DNA of 64,000 nt from Herbaspirillum aquaticum (GTDB lineage: Bacteria; Pseudomonadota; Gammaproteobacteria; Burkholderiales; Burkholderiaceae_D), in the NCBI RefSeq assembly GCF_002213425.1, contig NZ_NJGV01000007.1, positions 215,713 through 279,712 of the forward strand. The letters run 5' to 3'. Position 1 is the first letter of the stretch. Each line of letters opens with the position of its first letter. Positions 8,786 to 18,148 of the stretch are shown here, in pieces. A model generated the notes under the pieces. It saw nothing but the letters and a program-made list of their open reading frames with translations, ran no database searches and had not been told where the DNA came from. A program made the position numbers and the translations under genes.

Positions 8786-10306
8786 ATGTGTGGCATCGTC
8801 GGTATCGTCTCTCATAGTCCCGTCAACCAGATGCTGTATGACGCGCTGCTGCTGCTGCAGCACCGCGGCCAGGATGCGGCGGGGATCGCAACCAACCACA
8901 GCAACGGTTTCTCGATGCACAAGGCCAATGGCCTGGTGCGCGACGTGTTCCGTACCCGCAACATGCGCTCGCTGCCCGGCAACACCGGCATCGGCCAGGT
9001 GCGCTATCCGACCGCAGGCAGCTCGTCCTCGGAAGAAGAAGCGCAGCCCTTCTACGTCAATGCCCCCTTCGGCATCATCCTGGCGCACAACGGCAACCTG
9101 ACCAATGCGGAACAGTTGAAGATCGAGATGTTCAAGAACGATCGCCGCCACATCAACACCGATTCCGATACCGAAGTGCTGTTGAACGTGCTGGCCCACG
9201 AGATCCAGCAAGCCACCACCGGCTACTCGCTCGATCCGGCGGCGCTCTTCAAGGCCGTGGCCATGGTCCACAAGCGCGTGCGCGGCTCCTACGCCGTGGT
9301 AGCGCAGATCGCCGGTTATGGCCTCCTGGGCTTCCGCGATCCGTACGGCATCCGGCCGATGTGCCTGGGCTTCAACGAGAGCGACAAGGGCATCGAATAC
9401 ATGATGGCCAGCGAATCGGTGGCCCTGGAAGGCATGGGCTTCCGCTTCCTGCGCGACGTCAACCCGGGTGAAGCGATCTTCATCGACAACGACGGCAAGC
9501 TGTACAACCAGCAATGCGCCGAAAACCCGACGCTGAACCCCTGTGCCTTCGAATACGTCTACCTGGCCCGTCCGGACTCCATCATCGATGGCGCCTCGGT
9601 CTACGCCACCCGCCTGAAGATGGGCGAGTTCCTGGCCGACAAGATCCGCAGCCAGTTCAAGCATGGCGAGATCGACGTGGTCATGCCGATTCCCGATTCC
9701 TCGCGTCCGGCGGCCATGGAACTGGCCCTGAAGCTGGGCATCGAGTACCGTGAAGGCTTCATCAAGAACCGCTACATCGGCCGCACCTTCATCATGCCGG
9801 GCCAGGCGCTGCGCAAGAAGTCGGTGCGCCAGAAGCTCAACGCCATCGGCAGCGAGTTCAAGGGCAAGAACGTGCTGCTGGTGGATGATTCCATCGTGCG
9901 CGGCACCACCAGCCGTGAAATCGTGCAGATGGCCCGCGAGTCGGGTGCCAAGAACGTGATCTTCGCGTCGGCCGCGCCGCCGGTGAAGTTCCCCAACGTG
10001 TACGGCATCGACATGCCGACCCGTGACGAACTGATCGCCTTCGGCCGCAGCGACGAAGAGGTTTGCCGCGAGATCACCGCCGATGCCCTGGTGTACCAGG
10101 ACGTGGAAGCCCTGAAGCGTGCCATCTCCGACGCCAACCCGGCCCTGAAGCAATTCGAGGCCTCCTGCTTCGACGGTCATTACATTACCGGCGACATCAC
10201 CCAGGAATACCTGGACCGCATCGAATACGCCCGCAAGAACCCCAAGCCGGCGCTGGAAGATGTGGTGCGTTCCCAGCTGAACCTGAACCTGGCGCGCGTG
10301 GACTGA
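8786..10306 (+). CDS. purF: Amidophosphoribosyltransferase
   Basis: The 506-residue enzyme makes 5-phosphoribosylamine from PRPP and glutamine, the first committed step of purine synthesis. The nucleophilic Cys2 follows Met directly (MCGIVGIVS), so there is no propeptide. The N-terminal Ntn glutaminase domain is followed by a phosphoribosyltransferase domain with the PRPP loop VLLVDDSIVRGTTSR. A clear AGGAG site lies before the ATG. Confidence 0.97.
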   Translation: MCGIVGIVSHSPVNQMLYDALLLLQHRGQDAAGIATNHSNGFSMHKANGLVRDVFRTRNMRSLPGNTGIGQVRYPTAGSSSSEEEAQPFYVNAPFGIILAHNGNLTNAEQLKIEMFKNDRRHINTDSDTEVLLNVLAHEIQQATTGYSLDPAALFKAVAMVHKRVRGSYAVVAQIAGYGLLGFRDPYGIRPMCLGFNESDKGIEYMMASESVALEGMGFRFLRDVNPGEAIFIDNDGKLYNQQCAENPTLNPCAFEYVYLARPDSIIDGASVYATRLKMGEFLADKIRSQFKHGEIDVVMPIPDSSRPAAMELALKLGIEYREGFIKNRYIGRTFIMPGQALRKKSVRQKLNAIGSEFKGKNVLLVDDSIVRGTTSREIVQMARESGAKNVIFASAAPPVKFPNVYGIDMPTRDELIAFGRSDEEVCREITADALVYQDVEALKRAISDANPALKQFEASCFDGHYITGDITQEYLDRIEYARKNPKPALEDVVRSQLNLNLARVD

Positions 10307-10337
10307 TCTTCGCCGCCTGACCCCAGGCTGGACCAGG

Positions 10338-10372
10338 ACGCCGGTGGCCGCTTTGGCGGCACCGGCGTTTTG
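10338..10372 (+). terminator. Terminator after purF
   Basis: A GC-rich hairpin formed by ACGCCGGTG and CACCGGCGT has an inner GCCG/CGGC extension. TTTTGCG follows. Confidence 0.7.
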
Positions 10373-10474
10373 CGTTGATGTGCCGTGCGAACCAGCCGGC
10401 GGGAATCTGGCTTATCATTTTGCCTTTGGCCCTACGCCGGCCTTGCTCATTTCTTCTGCCTTTCCGACTACGCG

Positions 10475-11716
10475 ATGAACGATAAAAAGACCTACGGCTT
10501 CACCACCACCATCCTCCACAGCGACCGCCAGAAGGGCATCGAACACGGCTCGCTGCACAAGCCCATCCACACCTCCGTGACCTTCGGCTACGAAGATGCG
10601 CGCCAGCTGGCCGAAGTGTTCCAGGGCAAGCAGCCCGGCTATCGCTATGGCCGCCAGGGCAACCCGACGGTGTCGGCGCTGGAAGACAAGATCACCAAGA
10701 TGGAAGAAGGCAAGTCCACCATCTGTTTTGCCACCGGCATGGCCGCCATTGGTGCCATCGTCCAGGGCTTGCTGCGCGAGGGCGATCATGTGGTGTCGTC
10801 GGCTTTCCTGTTCGGTAATACCAATAGCCTGTGGATGACGGTGGGCGCGCAGGGTGCCAAGGTCTCCATGGTGGATGCTACCGATGTGAAAAATGTGGAA
10901 GCGGCCATCACGCCGCAGACCCGCCTGGTCTTCGTGGAAACCATCGCCAACCCGCGCACCCAGGTGGCGGATTTGAAGCGCATCGGCGAACTGTGCCGCG
11001 AGCGCGGCATCCTCTACGTGGTGGACAACACCATGACCTCGCCCTACCTGTTCCGTCCCAAGACGGTCGGGGCCGGCCTGGTGGTCAATTCGCTGACCAA
11101 GTCCATCGGCGGCCACGGCAATGCCCTGGGTGGGGCCCTGACCGATACCGGTGAATACGACTGGACGCGCTACCCGCACATTGCCGACAGCTACAAGAAG
11201 AACCCGGCCCCGCAATGGGGCATGGCGCAGATCCGCGCCAAGGCGCTGCGCGACTTCGGCGCGACGCTGGGTCCGGAAGCAGCACACCACATCGCCGTCG
11301 GCGCCGAGACCATGGCCCTGCGCCAGGAACGTGAATGCAAGAATGCGCTGGCGCTGGCCCAGATGCTGGAAGCCGATCCGCGCGTGGCGGCGGTCTACTA
11401 TCCGGGGCTGGAGTCGCATCCGCAGCACGCCCTGTGCAAGCAGCTGTTCCGCTCCTTCGGCAGCCTCATGTCATTCGAGCTGAAGGACAGGATCGACTGC
11501 TTCGATTACCTCAACCGCCTGAACCTGGCCGTGGCGGCCAGCAACCTGGGCGACACCCGCACGCTGGTGATCCCGGTGGCGCACACCATCTTCTACGAGA
11601 TGGGCGCCGAGCGCCGCGCCAGCATGGGCATCGCCGAATCGTTGATTCGTGTCTCCGTGGGCTTGGAAGATACCGATGACCTGGTGGCTGATTTCCGCCA
11701 GGCGCTGGAGGCCTGA
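10475..11716 (+). CDS. Cys/Met metabolism PLP-dependent enzyme (cystathionine gamma-synthase/sulfhydrylase family)
   Basis: The 413-residue protein is a fold-type I PLP enzyme with the family signature around K209 in SLTKSIGGHGNALGG, the Schiff-base lysine. GYRYGRQGNPT near residue 55 and the ATGMAAIGAI helix are also family motifs. Members include O-acetyl/O-succinylhomoserine sulfhydrylases, cystathionine synthases and methionine gamma-lyases, and sequence alone does not settle which. Position behind purF is where metZ sits in pseudomonads, but the N terminus does not look like classic MetZ. The ATG at 10475 is preferred over an upstream GTG that would add 30 hydrophobic residues. Confidence 0.8.
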   Translation: MNDKKTYGFTTTILHSDRQKGIEHGSLHKPIHTSVTFGYEDARQLAEVFQGKQPGYRYGRQGNPTVSALEDKITKMEEGKSTICFATGMAAIGAIVQGLLREGDHVVSSAFLFGNTNSLWMTVGAQGAKVSMVDATDVKNVEAAITPQTRLVFVETIANPRTQVADLKRIGELCRERGILYVVDNTMTSPYLFRPKTVGAGLVVNSLTKSIGGHGNALGGALTDTGEYDWTRYPHIADSYKKNPAPQWGMAQIRAKALRDFGATLGPEAAHHIAVGAETMALRQERECKNALALAQMLEADPRVAAVYYPGLESHPQHALCKQLFRSFGSLMSFELKDRIDCFDYLNRLNLAVAASNLGDTRTLVIPVAHTIFYEMGAERRASMGIAESLIRVSVGLEDTDDLVADFRQALEA

Positions 11717-11745
11717 TCTACGCTGGTTTCAAGCCGAAGTGAAGA

Positions 11746-11790
11746 AAACGACACGCCCGTCGCCTCGCAAGAGGGACGGGCGTTGTTCTT
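11746..11790. terminator. Bidirectional terminator between convergent genes
   Basis: ACGCCCGTC (from 11753) pairs with GACGGGCGT (to 11783). A T-rich tract follows on each strand, suiting both the PLP enzyme gene (+) and the LOG gene (-). Confidence 0.75.
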
Positions 11791-11827
11791 GGTGCTGCCA
11801 GGTGAACGCTTGTGTAAAAAACCGGTG

Positions 11828-12424
11828 TCAGGGCACCAGGTTGGCCACCGCTTCCCGATCGGCCCACTTGGTCTTGTAGGTCGGCTTGAAAGTCTGGAAG
11901 CGTTCGATCAGCTTGACCGGATCGGCCTCATGCATCATCAGCCCGGACTGGTCGCTGCTGACGAAGCGCTGCGAGACCAGGTGGTCGACGAAGGCGATCA
12001 GGTTGTTGTAGAAGCCGTCCACGTTGTACAGGCTGATCGGCTTGTAGTGGAAGCCCAGCTGGGCCCAGGTCAGCACTTCGAACAGTTCTTCCAGGGTGCC
12101 CATGCCGCCGGGCATGGCCACGAAGCCATCGGACAGCTCGGCCATCATGGCCTTGCGTTCGTGCATGTCCTTGACGATGTGCAGGCGGGTCAGGCCATCG
12201 TGGCCCAGCTCCTTGTCCAGCAAGGCTTTGGGGATGACGCCGGTGGCTTCGCCGCCCAGCTTCATGACTTCACTGGCGATGATGCCCATCAGGCCCACAT
12301 TGCCGCCGCCATAAACCAGGGCGATGTTGTTCTTCACCATCTCCTGGGCCAGCTTGCGCGCCGCCTCGGCATAGGCCGGGGAAGCGCCGGGGGAAGAACC
12401 GCAATATACGCAAATCGATTTCAT
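11828..12424 (-). CDS. LOG family protein (TIGR00730; cytokinin riboside monophosphate phosphoribohydrolase-like)
   Basis: The 198-residue Rossmann-like protein carries the LOG motif PGGMGTLEE and the N-terminal SICVYCGSSPG. LOG proteins hydrolyse nucleoside 5'-monophosphates at the N-glycosidic bond; in plants and some bacteria this releases active cytokinins. In most bacteria the physiological substrate is unknown, though a nucleotide phosphoribohydrolase role is plausible. The gene stands alone on the - strand between convergent and divergent neighbours. Confidence 0.9.
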   Translation of the reverse strand: MKSICVYCGSSPGASPAYAEAARKLAQEMVKNNIALVYGGGNVGLMGIIASEVMKLGGEATGVIPKALLDKELGHDGLTRLHIVKDMHERKAMMAELSDGFVAMPGGMGTLEELFEVLTWAQLGFHYKPISLYNVDGFYNNLIAFVDHLVSQRFVSSDQSGLMMHEADPVKLIERFQTFKPTYKTKWADREAVANLVP

Positions 12425-12673
12425 GTGTCCTCTGCTGTGTCCGTCGTTACGTCAGTACATGGTTACAATGGCTGAGCTGGATGGCAGGATGTTTCCTCCT
12501 GGAATCAACATGTCTGTCCAAGCTGCCACTATCTCCAGCCGTCTTCCTGTTATACCATGATAGTGCAGTGCAGCATAAGCCGAAGTGGTGACGCCGGCGT
12601 GACAGCGCCACTGCTCCTGCGCCCGGCCTCATCGTGCGGGCCTGTCACGCGGCACGTGAAGATAAAGGACATC

Positions 12674-13690
12674 ATGTCGAACAAGATCGTCAGTCTGGCC
12701 CTGCAAGGCGGGGGCTCGCATGGCGCCTTCACCTGGGGCGTGCTGGATCGTTTGCTGGAGGATGGCCGGCTGGACCTGGAAGGCATCAGCGGTGCCTCGG
12801 CCGGGGCCATGAATGCGGCGGTGATGGCCCAGGGTTACGTGCAGGATGGCCGCGACGGTGCCCGCGCCGCGCTGGAGCGCTTCTGGACTGCGCTCTCCAA
12901 TGGCGTGCCGATGGACCATGTGACGGCCGAAGGCGCGCCCGTCATCGCCAACCCCGCACCACTGCCCGGCATGCAGGCACTGCTGGCGATGACGCGCTTC
13001 TTCTCGCCCACGCAATTGAATCCGCTGGATATCAATCCGCTGCGCGATATCCTGGTGGAGCAGGTCGATTTCGAACGCTTGCGCACCCAGCGTGAACTGA
13101 AATTGTTCATTGCGGCCACCCAGGTCAGCACCGGCACGTTGAAGATCTTCCGCAACCCCGATCTGTCGGTGGAAGTGCTGCTGGCCTCGGCCTGCCTGCC
13201 TTCGCTGCACCGGCCCATCGAGATCGATGGCGAAGCCTATTGGGATGGCGGCCTGACCGCCAACCCGCCGATTTTCCCGCTCCTGCATTCCTGTGCCGCG
13301 CGCGACGTGATGGTGGTGCTGCTGCATCCCAGTCGCCGCGCCGGCACGCCCACCTCCAGCCACGACATCGGACAGCGGCTCTCGGAGATCAGCTTCAGCT
13401 CGGCCTTCTTCACCGAACTGAGCGGACTGGCCCTGGCCAAGCGCGAGGCCGAGAATTCGACCCTGGCCTTCGGCTCGCTGGAGCGGCGGCTGCGCCAGCT
13501 CAACATCCACATGATCGATGCCAATGAACTGATGGAGCAGCTGACCAACCTCTCCAAGCTCAATACCCAGGCCAGTTTCATCGGCAGCCTGTTCCAGCAG
13601 GGCCGCGAGCGCGCCTCCGAATGGCTGGAGCAGAACTTCGCCCAGATCGGTCATACATCCACCTTCGACCTCGGGCGTTTCCTTCCCTGA
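12674..13690 (+). CDS. Patatin-like phospholipase
   Basis: The 338-residue protein has the patatin oxyanion motif GGGSHGAF at about residues 12-19, the nucleophile elbow GASAG (Ser42) and the catalytic Asp191 in DGG. These features predict a Ser-Asp dyad acyl hydrolase acting on lipids. No signal peptide is visible when ATG 12674 is used; the upstream in-frame extension of 39 residues lacks family similarity. The upstream 249 bp face the divergent LOG gene. Substrate and localisation are not shown by the sequence. Confidence 0.88.
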   Translation: MSNKIVSLALQGGGSHGAFTWGVLDRLLEDGRLDLEGISGASAGAMNAAVMAQGYVQDGRDGARAALERFWTALSNGVPMDHVTAEGAPVIANPAPLPGMQALLAMTRFFSPTQLNPLDINPLRDILVEQVDFERLRTQRELKLFIAATQVSTGTLKIFRNPDLSVEVLLASACLPSLHRPIEIDGEAYWDGGLTANPPIFPLLHSCAARDVMVVLLHPSRRAGTPTSSHDIGQRLSEISFSSAFFTELSGLALAKREAENSTLAFGSLERRLRQLNIHMIDANELMEQLTNLSKLNTQASFIGSLFQQGRERASEWLEQNFAQIGHTSTFDLGRFLP

Positions 13691-13793
13691 GACGGCTGGC
13701 GGGGCAGGGCGGACGCACGATCGTTCACTTTTGTCTATACTTTGCGGCTTGATCCTTCGTTCCGCCCCGCAGTACCGACAAAAAAGACAAGCC

Positions 13794-14696
13794 ATGCGCC
13801 AAACCATCGCCAAGAAAACCTCCCGTTCCGAATTCCTCGACGTGCGCGGCCTGCGCTACCACGTGCGCCACTGGGGCGACCCGCAGGCCCCCAAGATCTT
13901 CATGATGCACGGCTGGATGGATATGTCGGCCTCGTTCCAGTTCATGGTCGATGCCCTGCAAGGGGAGTGGCATGTGATCGCCCCCGACTGGCGCGGTTTC
14001 GGCCTGACCGAGCGGGCCCCGGCGCAGTCCTACTGGTTCCCCGATTACCTGGCCGACCTCGACGCCATCCTCGACCACTATGCCGGCGAGGAGCCCATCA
14101 ACCTGCTCGGCCACAGCATGGGCGGCAACGTGGTGAGCCTGTATGCGGGCGTGCGGCCCCAGCGCATCAAGCGGCTGGTGAACCTGGAAGGCATCGGCCT
14201 GCCCACGGCCAAGCCGGAGCAGGCGCCGGGACGCTTCACGCAATGGCTGGACGAGATGAAGAACCGTCCGGTGCTGCGCGGCTACGAGACGCTCGAGGAA
14301 GTCGCGGCACGGCTGCAGAAGAACAATGCGCGCCTGTCCGACGAGCGCGCCGGTTTCCTGGCCCGGCACTGGGCGCAGCAGGATGAGAGCGGCCTGTGGC
14401 AGATCCTGGGTGATCCGGCCCACAAGCAGGTCAGCCCCATCCTGTACCGGGTCGATGAAATGATGGCGTGCTGGAGCCGCATCACCGCCCCGGTGCTGTG
14501 GATCGAGGCGATTGACAGCGATATCTGGCGTTTCTTCGGTCCGGCTTCGTTGAAACGTGAAGAAATCGACCGCCGCATCGCCTGTATCCCGAAGACGCAG
14601 GTGGAGATGATCGCCGATGCCGGCCACATGCTGCATCACGACCAGCCCGAACGGCTGGCGCAACTGATCGAGGCTTTCCTGCAGCAGCCGGCCTGA
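13794..14696 (+). CDS. Alpha/beta hydrolase
   Basis: The 300-residue protein has the alpha/beta hydrolase pattern: an HGWMD oxyanion region near residue 39, the nucleophile elbow GHSMGG with Ser108, and a C-terminal His near 278 in DAGHMLHHDQP. The substrate cannot be told from sequence; this class includes esterases, lactonases and haloalkane dehalogenase relatives. No signal peptide is seen with ATG 13794. It lies between the patatin gene and the PHP nuclease gene, with about 100 bp on each side. Confidence 0.85.
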   Translation: MRQTIAKKTSRSEFLDVRGLRYHVRHWGDPQAPKIFMMHGWMDMSASFQFMVDALQGEWHVIAPDWRGFGLTERAPAQSYWFPDYLADLDAILDHYAGEEPINLLGHSMGGNVVSLYAGVRPQRIKRLVNLEGIGLPTAKPEQAPGRFTQWLDEMKNRPVLRGYETLEEVAARLQKNNARLSDERAGFLARHWAQQDESGLWQILGDPAHKQVSPILYRVDEMMACWSRITAPVLWIEAIDSDIWRFFGPASLKREEIDRRIACIPKTQVEMIADAGHMLHHDQPERLAQLIEAFLQQPA

Positions 14697-14832
14697 GGCC
14701 GGCCGCATCGTGCGGTGCAGTGCGGGGTCGGCACCAAGCGCGTAAAATGGAAACATTCCAATCACCCGGACCTCCCTGACCGGCGGCAGCCACAAGCGAC
14801 CGGCGCGGTCGCTGAGGTCATTGCGACTTCCT

Positions 14833-15675
14833 ATGTCTGAACTCAAGTTCGATCTGCATTGCCACTCCAACGTCTCCGACGGCCTGTTGCCGCCGGAAGA
14901 GGTGGCCGCGCGCGCCAAGGCCAATGGTGTGGGCGTATGGGCGCTGACCGACCACGATGAAGTGGGCGGCGTGGCACGCGCCCGTGCGGCCGCGCGCGCG
15001 CTGGGCATGGAACATGTCGCTGGCGTGGAAATTTCGGTCACCTGGGCCGGGCATACGGTGCATATCGTGGGCTTGCGTATCGACGAGACCAACCAGGACC
15101 TGGTTGAAGGACTGGCCGCCACCCGCAACGGCCGCGAACGCCGCGCCCGCGAGATCGCCGAGGCGCTGGACCGGCACGGCATCTGCGGTGCGTATGAAGG
15201 TGCGTTGAAGCACGTGGGCAATCCCGACCTGATCTCGCGCACGCACTTTGCGCGCTACCTGGTCGAATGCGGCACCTGCTGCGATACCAAGGAAGTCTTC
15301 GCCAACTACCTCACCGAAGGCAAGCCCGGCTACGTGCCGCACCGCTGGGCCACGCTGGAGGAGTCGGTGCGCTGGATCCGCGGGGCCGGCGGGGTGGCGG
15401 TGATCGCCCATCCGGGCCGCTACAAGTACACCCAGACCCAGTTCTGCGCGCTCTTCGACGAGTTCAAGCAGCTGGGCGGCGCGGCCATCGAAGTCAATAC
15501 CGGCAGCCATACGCCGGAGCAGTACCAGGAATACGCCCAGGTAGCGCGCAGTTACGGCTTTCTGGCCTCGATGGGTTCGGATTTCCACGGTCCGGGCGAG
15601 TCGCGCATGGACCTGGGCGGACTGCCGCCGCTGCCCACCGGGGTCAAGCCGGTCTGGCACGACTGGGGGCTGTGA
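14833..15675 (+). CDS. rnm: PHP-domain phosphoesterase (RNase AM / YciV type)
   Basis: The 280-residue protein begins with the PHP metal motif DLHCHSNVSDG (His9 and His11) and has further metal ligands in TDHDE, the AHPGRY segment and SDFHGPGE. The family includes E. coli YciV/Rnm, which trims 5' ends of small RNAs and dephosphorylates 3',5'-nucleotides. In E. coli the neighbour is yciO; here the YciO homologue is two genes away with htpX between them, which supports the assignment. ATG 14833 is chosen over a TTG four codons earlier. Confidence 0.85.
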   Translation: MSELKFDLHCHSNVSDGLLPPEEVAARAKANGVGVWALTDHDEVGGVARARAAARALGMEHVAGVEISVTWAGHTVHIVGLRIDETNQDLVEGLAATRNGRERRAREIAEALDRHGICGAYEGALKHVGNPDLISRTHFARYLVECGTCCDTKEVFANYLTEGKPGYVPHRWATLEESVRWIRGAGGVAVIAHPGRYKYTQTQFCALFDEFKQLGGAAIEVNTGSHTPEQYQEYAQVARSYGFLASMGSDFHGPGESRMDLGGLPPLPTGVKPVWHDWGL

Positions 15676-15739
15676 AGCCCTTGAATTCAGCCGGCCGATT
15701 CCTATCTAATAACCACTTTTCTGATAGGAGTTTTCCCCG

Positions 15740-16615
15740 ATGAAACGCATCCTGCTGTTTATCGCCACCAACATCGCCGTGCTGGTGGTGATGAGCGTGA
15801 TCCTCTCCCTCTTGGGCGTGGACCGCTTCCTCACTCGTTCCGGCCTGAACCTGCCGATGCTGATGGTGTTCTCGCTGGTGGTCGGTTTCACCGGATCGAT
15901 CATCTCCTTGCTGATGAGCAAGAGCATGGCCAAGTGGTCCACCGGCGCGCGCGTGATCGAAACGCCCATGAACGGTACCGAAGCCTGGCTGCTGCAGACC
16001 GTGGGCAAGCTGGCCCAGCGCGCCGGGATCGGCATGCCGGAGGTGGCGGTCTATGACGGTGAGCCCAACGCTTTTGCCACCGGTGCCTTCCGCGATTCGG
16101 CCCTGGTGGCGGTCTCGACCGGCCTGCTGCAGGGCATGACGCAGGAAGAAGTGGAAGCCGTGCTGGGCCATGAGGTGGCCCACATCGCCAATGGCGACAT
16201 GGTGACGATGACCCTGATCCAAGGCGTGGTGAATACCTTCGTGGTGTTCCTGTCGCGGGTGGTCGGCTATTTCGTGGATTCGGCCCTGCGCCGCAACAAC
16301 GAGTCCTCCGGCCCCGGCATCGGCTACATGGTGACGGTGATGGTGTGCCAGGTGGTCTTCGGTATCGGCGCCTCGATCATCGTGGCCTGGTTCTCGCGCC
16401 ATCGTGAATTCCGGGCCGATGCCGGTGCCGCCCGCCTCTTGGGGACGCCCCAGCCGATGATCAATGCCCTGGCGCGCCTGGGCGGCTTTTCGCCGGAAGG
16501 CCTGCCGCAGAACATGGCAGCCCTGGGCATCAGCGACAAGCCCGGCATCATGGCGCTGTTCTCGACACACCCGCCGCTGGAACAGCGCATCGCCGCCCTG
16601 CGCGGCCAGCGCTAA
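15740..16615 (+). CDS. htpX: Protease HtpX
   Basis: The 291-residue membrane metalloprotease (M48) has two N-terminal transmembrane segments, the zinc motif HEVAH (His144, Glu145, His148) and two more hydrophobic segments at about 155-215. HtpX acts in inner-membrane protein quality control and is heat or envelope stress induced in many bacteria. A TAGGAG site precedes the ATG. A strong terminator follows. Confidence 0.95.
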   Translation: MKRILLFIATNIAVLVVMSVILSLLGVDRFLTRSGLNLPMLMVFSLVVGFTGSIISLLMSKSMAKWSTGARVIETPMNGTEAWLLQTVGKLAQRAGIGMPEVAVYDGEPNAFATGAFRDSALVAVSTGLLQGMTQEEVEAVLGHEVAHIANGDMVTMTLIQGVVNTFVVFLSRVVGYFVDSALRRNNESSGPGIGYMVTVMVCQVVFGIGASIIVAWFSRHREFRADAGAARLLGTPQPMINALARLGGFSPEGLPQNMAALGISDKPGIMALFSTHPPLEQRIAALRGQR

Positions 16616-16630
16616 GCCCGGCGGGCAGCG

Positions 16631-16666
16631 ACAACGGCGGTGGCGACACCGCCGTTGTGCTTTTTA
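16631..16666 (+). terminator. Strong terminator after htpX
   Basis: A perfect 12-bp stem (ACAACGGCGGTG with its complement) and a GCGA loop are followed by GCTTTTTAC. Confidence 0.85.
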
Positions 16667-16701
16667 CGATTTGGATTTGGATTGGAAACGGAAACCGCAT
16701 C

Positions 16702-17337
16702 ATGAGCCAGTTTTTCGAGATTCACCCTGACAACCCGCAGCTGCGCCTGATCAAGCAAGCCGCGCAGATCATCCACAAGGGCGGCCTGGTGGCCTTGCCT
16801 ACCGACTCCTGCTACGCGCTGGTGTGCCAGCTGGACAACAAGGATGCCGTCGAACGCGTGCGCCGCATCCGTGGCGTGGACGACAAGCACCACCTGACCC
16901 TGCTGTGCCGTGACCTCTCCGAGATCGCCCAGTATGCCAAGGTCGACAACCGCCAGTACCGCCTGCTCAAGGCCGCCACGCCGGGGGCCTATACCTTCAT
17001 CCTGGAAGCCACCAAGGAAGTGCCGCGCCGCCTCTCGCACCCCTCGCGCAAGACCATCGGCCTGCGCGTGCCGGAGAACCGCATCGCCCACATGCTGCTG
17101 GAAGAACTGGGCCAGCCGCTGCTGGGAACCACCCTGATCCTGCCGGACGAAGACTTGCCGCTGACCAGCGCCGAAGACATCCGCAGCCATCTGGAAAAGC
17201 AGATCGACCTGGTCATCGACAGCGGTGCCTGCAGCCTGGAGCCGACCACCGTGATCGATCTCACCGATGACAATGAGCCGGTGCTGGTGCGGCAGGGCAG
17301 GGGAGATGCCGGCATCTTCGGTTTGCAGGCTGCATAA
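16702..17337 (+). CDS. yciO: YrdC/Sua5-domain protein, YciO type
   Basis: The 211-residue protein carries the YrdC fold, which binds dsRNA/ATP and in TsaC makes threonylcarbamoyl-AMP for t6A37 of tRNA. Length and the motif LPTDSCYALVC point to the YciO branch rather than TsaC; the exact reaction of YciO proteins is less certain. The ATG at 16702 gives MSQFFEIHPDNPQL, the usual start. Neighbours rnm and htpX suggest the yciV-yciO linkage known in enterics. Confidence 0.85.
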   Translation: MSQFFEIHPDNPQLRLIKQAAQIIHKGGLVALPTDSCYALVCQLDNKDAVERVRRIRGVDDKHHLTLLCRDLSEIAQYAKVDNRQYRLLKAATPGAYTFILEATKEVPRRLSHPSRKTIGLRVPENRIAHMLLEELGQPLLGTTLILPDEDLPLTSAEDIRSHLEKQIDLVIDSGACSLEPTTVIDLTDDNEPVLVRQGRGDAGIFGLQAA

Positions 17338-17427
17338 GCGAAGTAGTTGTCCTTCCCACCCGGCGCGCCGAACCTGCCCTGAGCGAATCCGGGGCAGTTC
17401 GTTGTCCCTCTGCTAAAATCCCCGCCC

Positions 17428-18087
17428 ATGAACGAACTCATCCAGACCGTCGCGGTTTACGCGCTGCCCGTGCTTTTCGCCATTACCCTGCACGAGGCGG
17501 CCCATGCCTATGCGGCCAAGTTTTTCGGGGATACGACTGCTTATTCGATGGGGCGCATGAGCCTCAACCCGCTCAAGCACATCGATCCCTTCGGTACCAT
17601 CCTCATTCCCATCCTGCTGTACTTCGCCACCAGCGGTGCCTTCCTGTTCGGCTATGCCAAGCCGGTGCCGATCAACTTCGGCCACCTGCGCAAGCCCAAG
17701 CGCGACATGGCCTGGGTCTCGCTGGCCGGCCCTGCGGCCAACTTCTTCATGGCGCTGCTGTGGACGCTGGCCATCTATGCCCTGGTGCTGGGCGGGGTGC
17801 AAGAAGAATTCTTCATGCTCATGGCCAAGGCCGGGGTGCTGACCAACCTGGTGATGTTCGCCTTCAACCTGTTCCCGATCCCGCCCCTGGATGGCGGTCG
17901 CATCCTCACCAGCCTGTTGCCGAACAAATACGCCTACAAATTCGCCCAGATCGAGCCCTACGGCTTCTTCATCGTCATGGCGCTGGTGCTGCTCAAGGTG
18001 ATCTACACCTGGTGGATGGCGCCGGTGATGTATGTGGCCAGCAAGCTGCTGCAGCTCATTACCTTCCCCATTTCCTTGTTGTTCTGA
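17428..18087 (+). CDS. Site-2 protease family (M50) membrane metalloprotease
   Basis: The 219-residue protein has five to six hydrophobic segments, the zinc motif HEAAH (His22, Glu23, His26) in the first and a FNLFPIPPLDGGRIL segment with the second metal-ligand Asp. This is the compact S2P class without PDZ domains, so it is not RseP. Such proteins cleave transmembrane substrates, but the substrate here is unknown. It sits 61 bp before trpS. Confidence 0.88.
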   Translation: MNELIQTVAVYALPVLFAITLHEAAHAYAAKFFGDTTAYSMGRMSLNPLKHIDPFGTILIPILLYFATSGAFLFGYAKPVPINFGHLRKPKRDMAWVSLAGPAANFFMALLWTLAIYALVLGGVQEEFFMLMAKAGVLTNLVMFAFNLFPIPPLDGGRILTSLLPNKYAYKFAQIEPYGFFIVMALVLLKVIYTWWMAPVMYVASKLLQLITFPISLLF

Positions 18088-18148
18088 TTGTTCACCGAGT
18101 TGATCCCGTTCATGTCGAACCGCCAACCGCCAACCCACGCCAAACGCC

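Noticed and set aside
17369..17401. Hairpin between yciO and the M50 protease gene
   Set aside because: The stem has a bulge and no T run, so I do not call a terminator.
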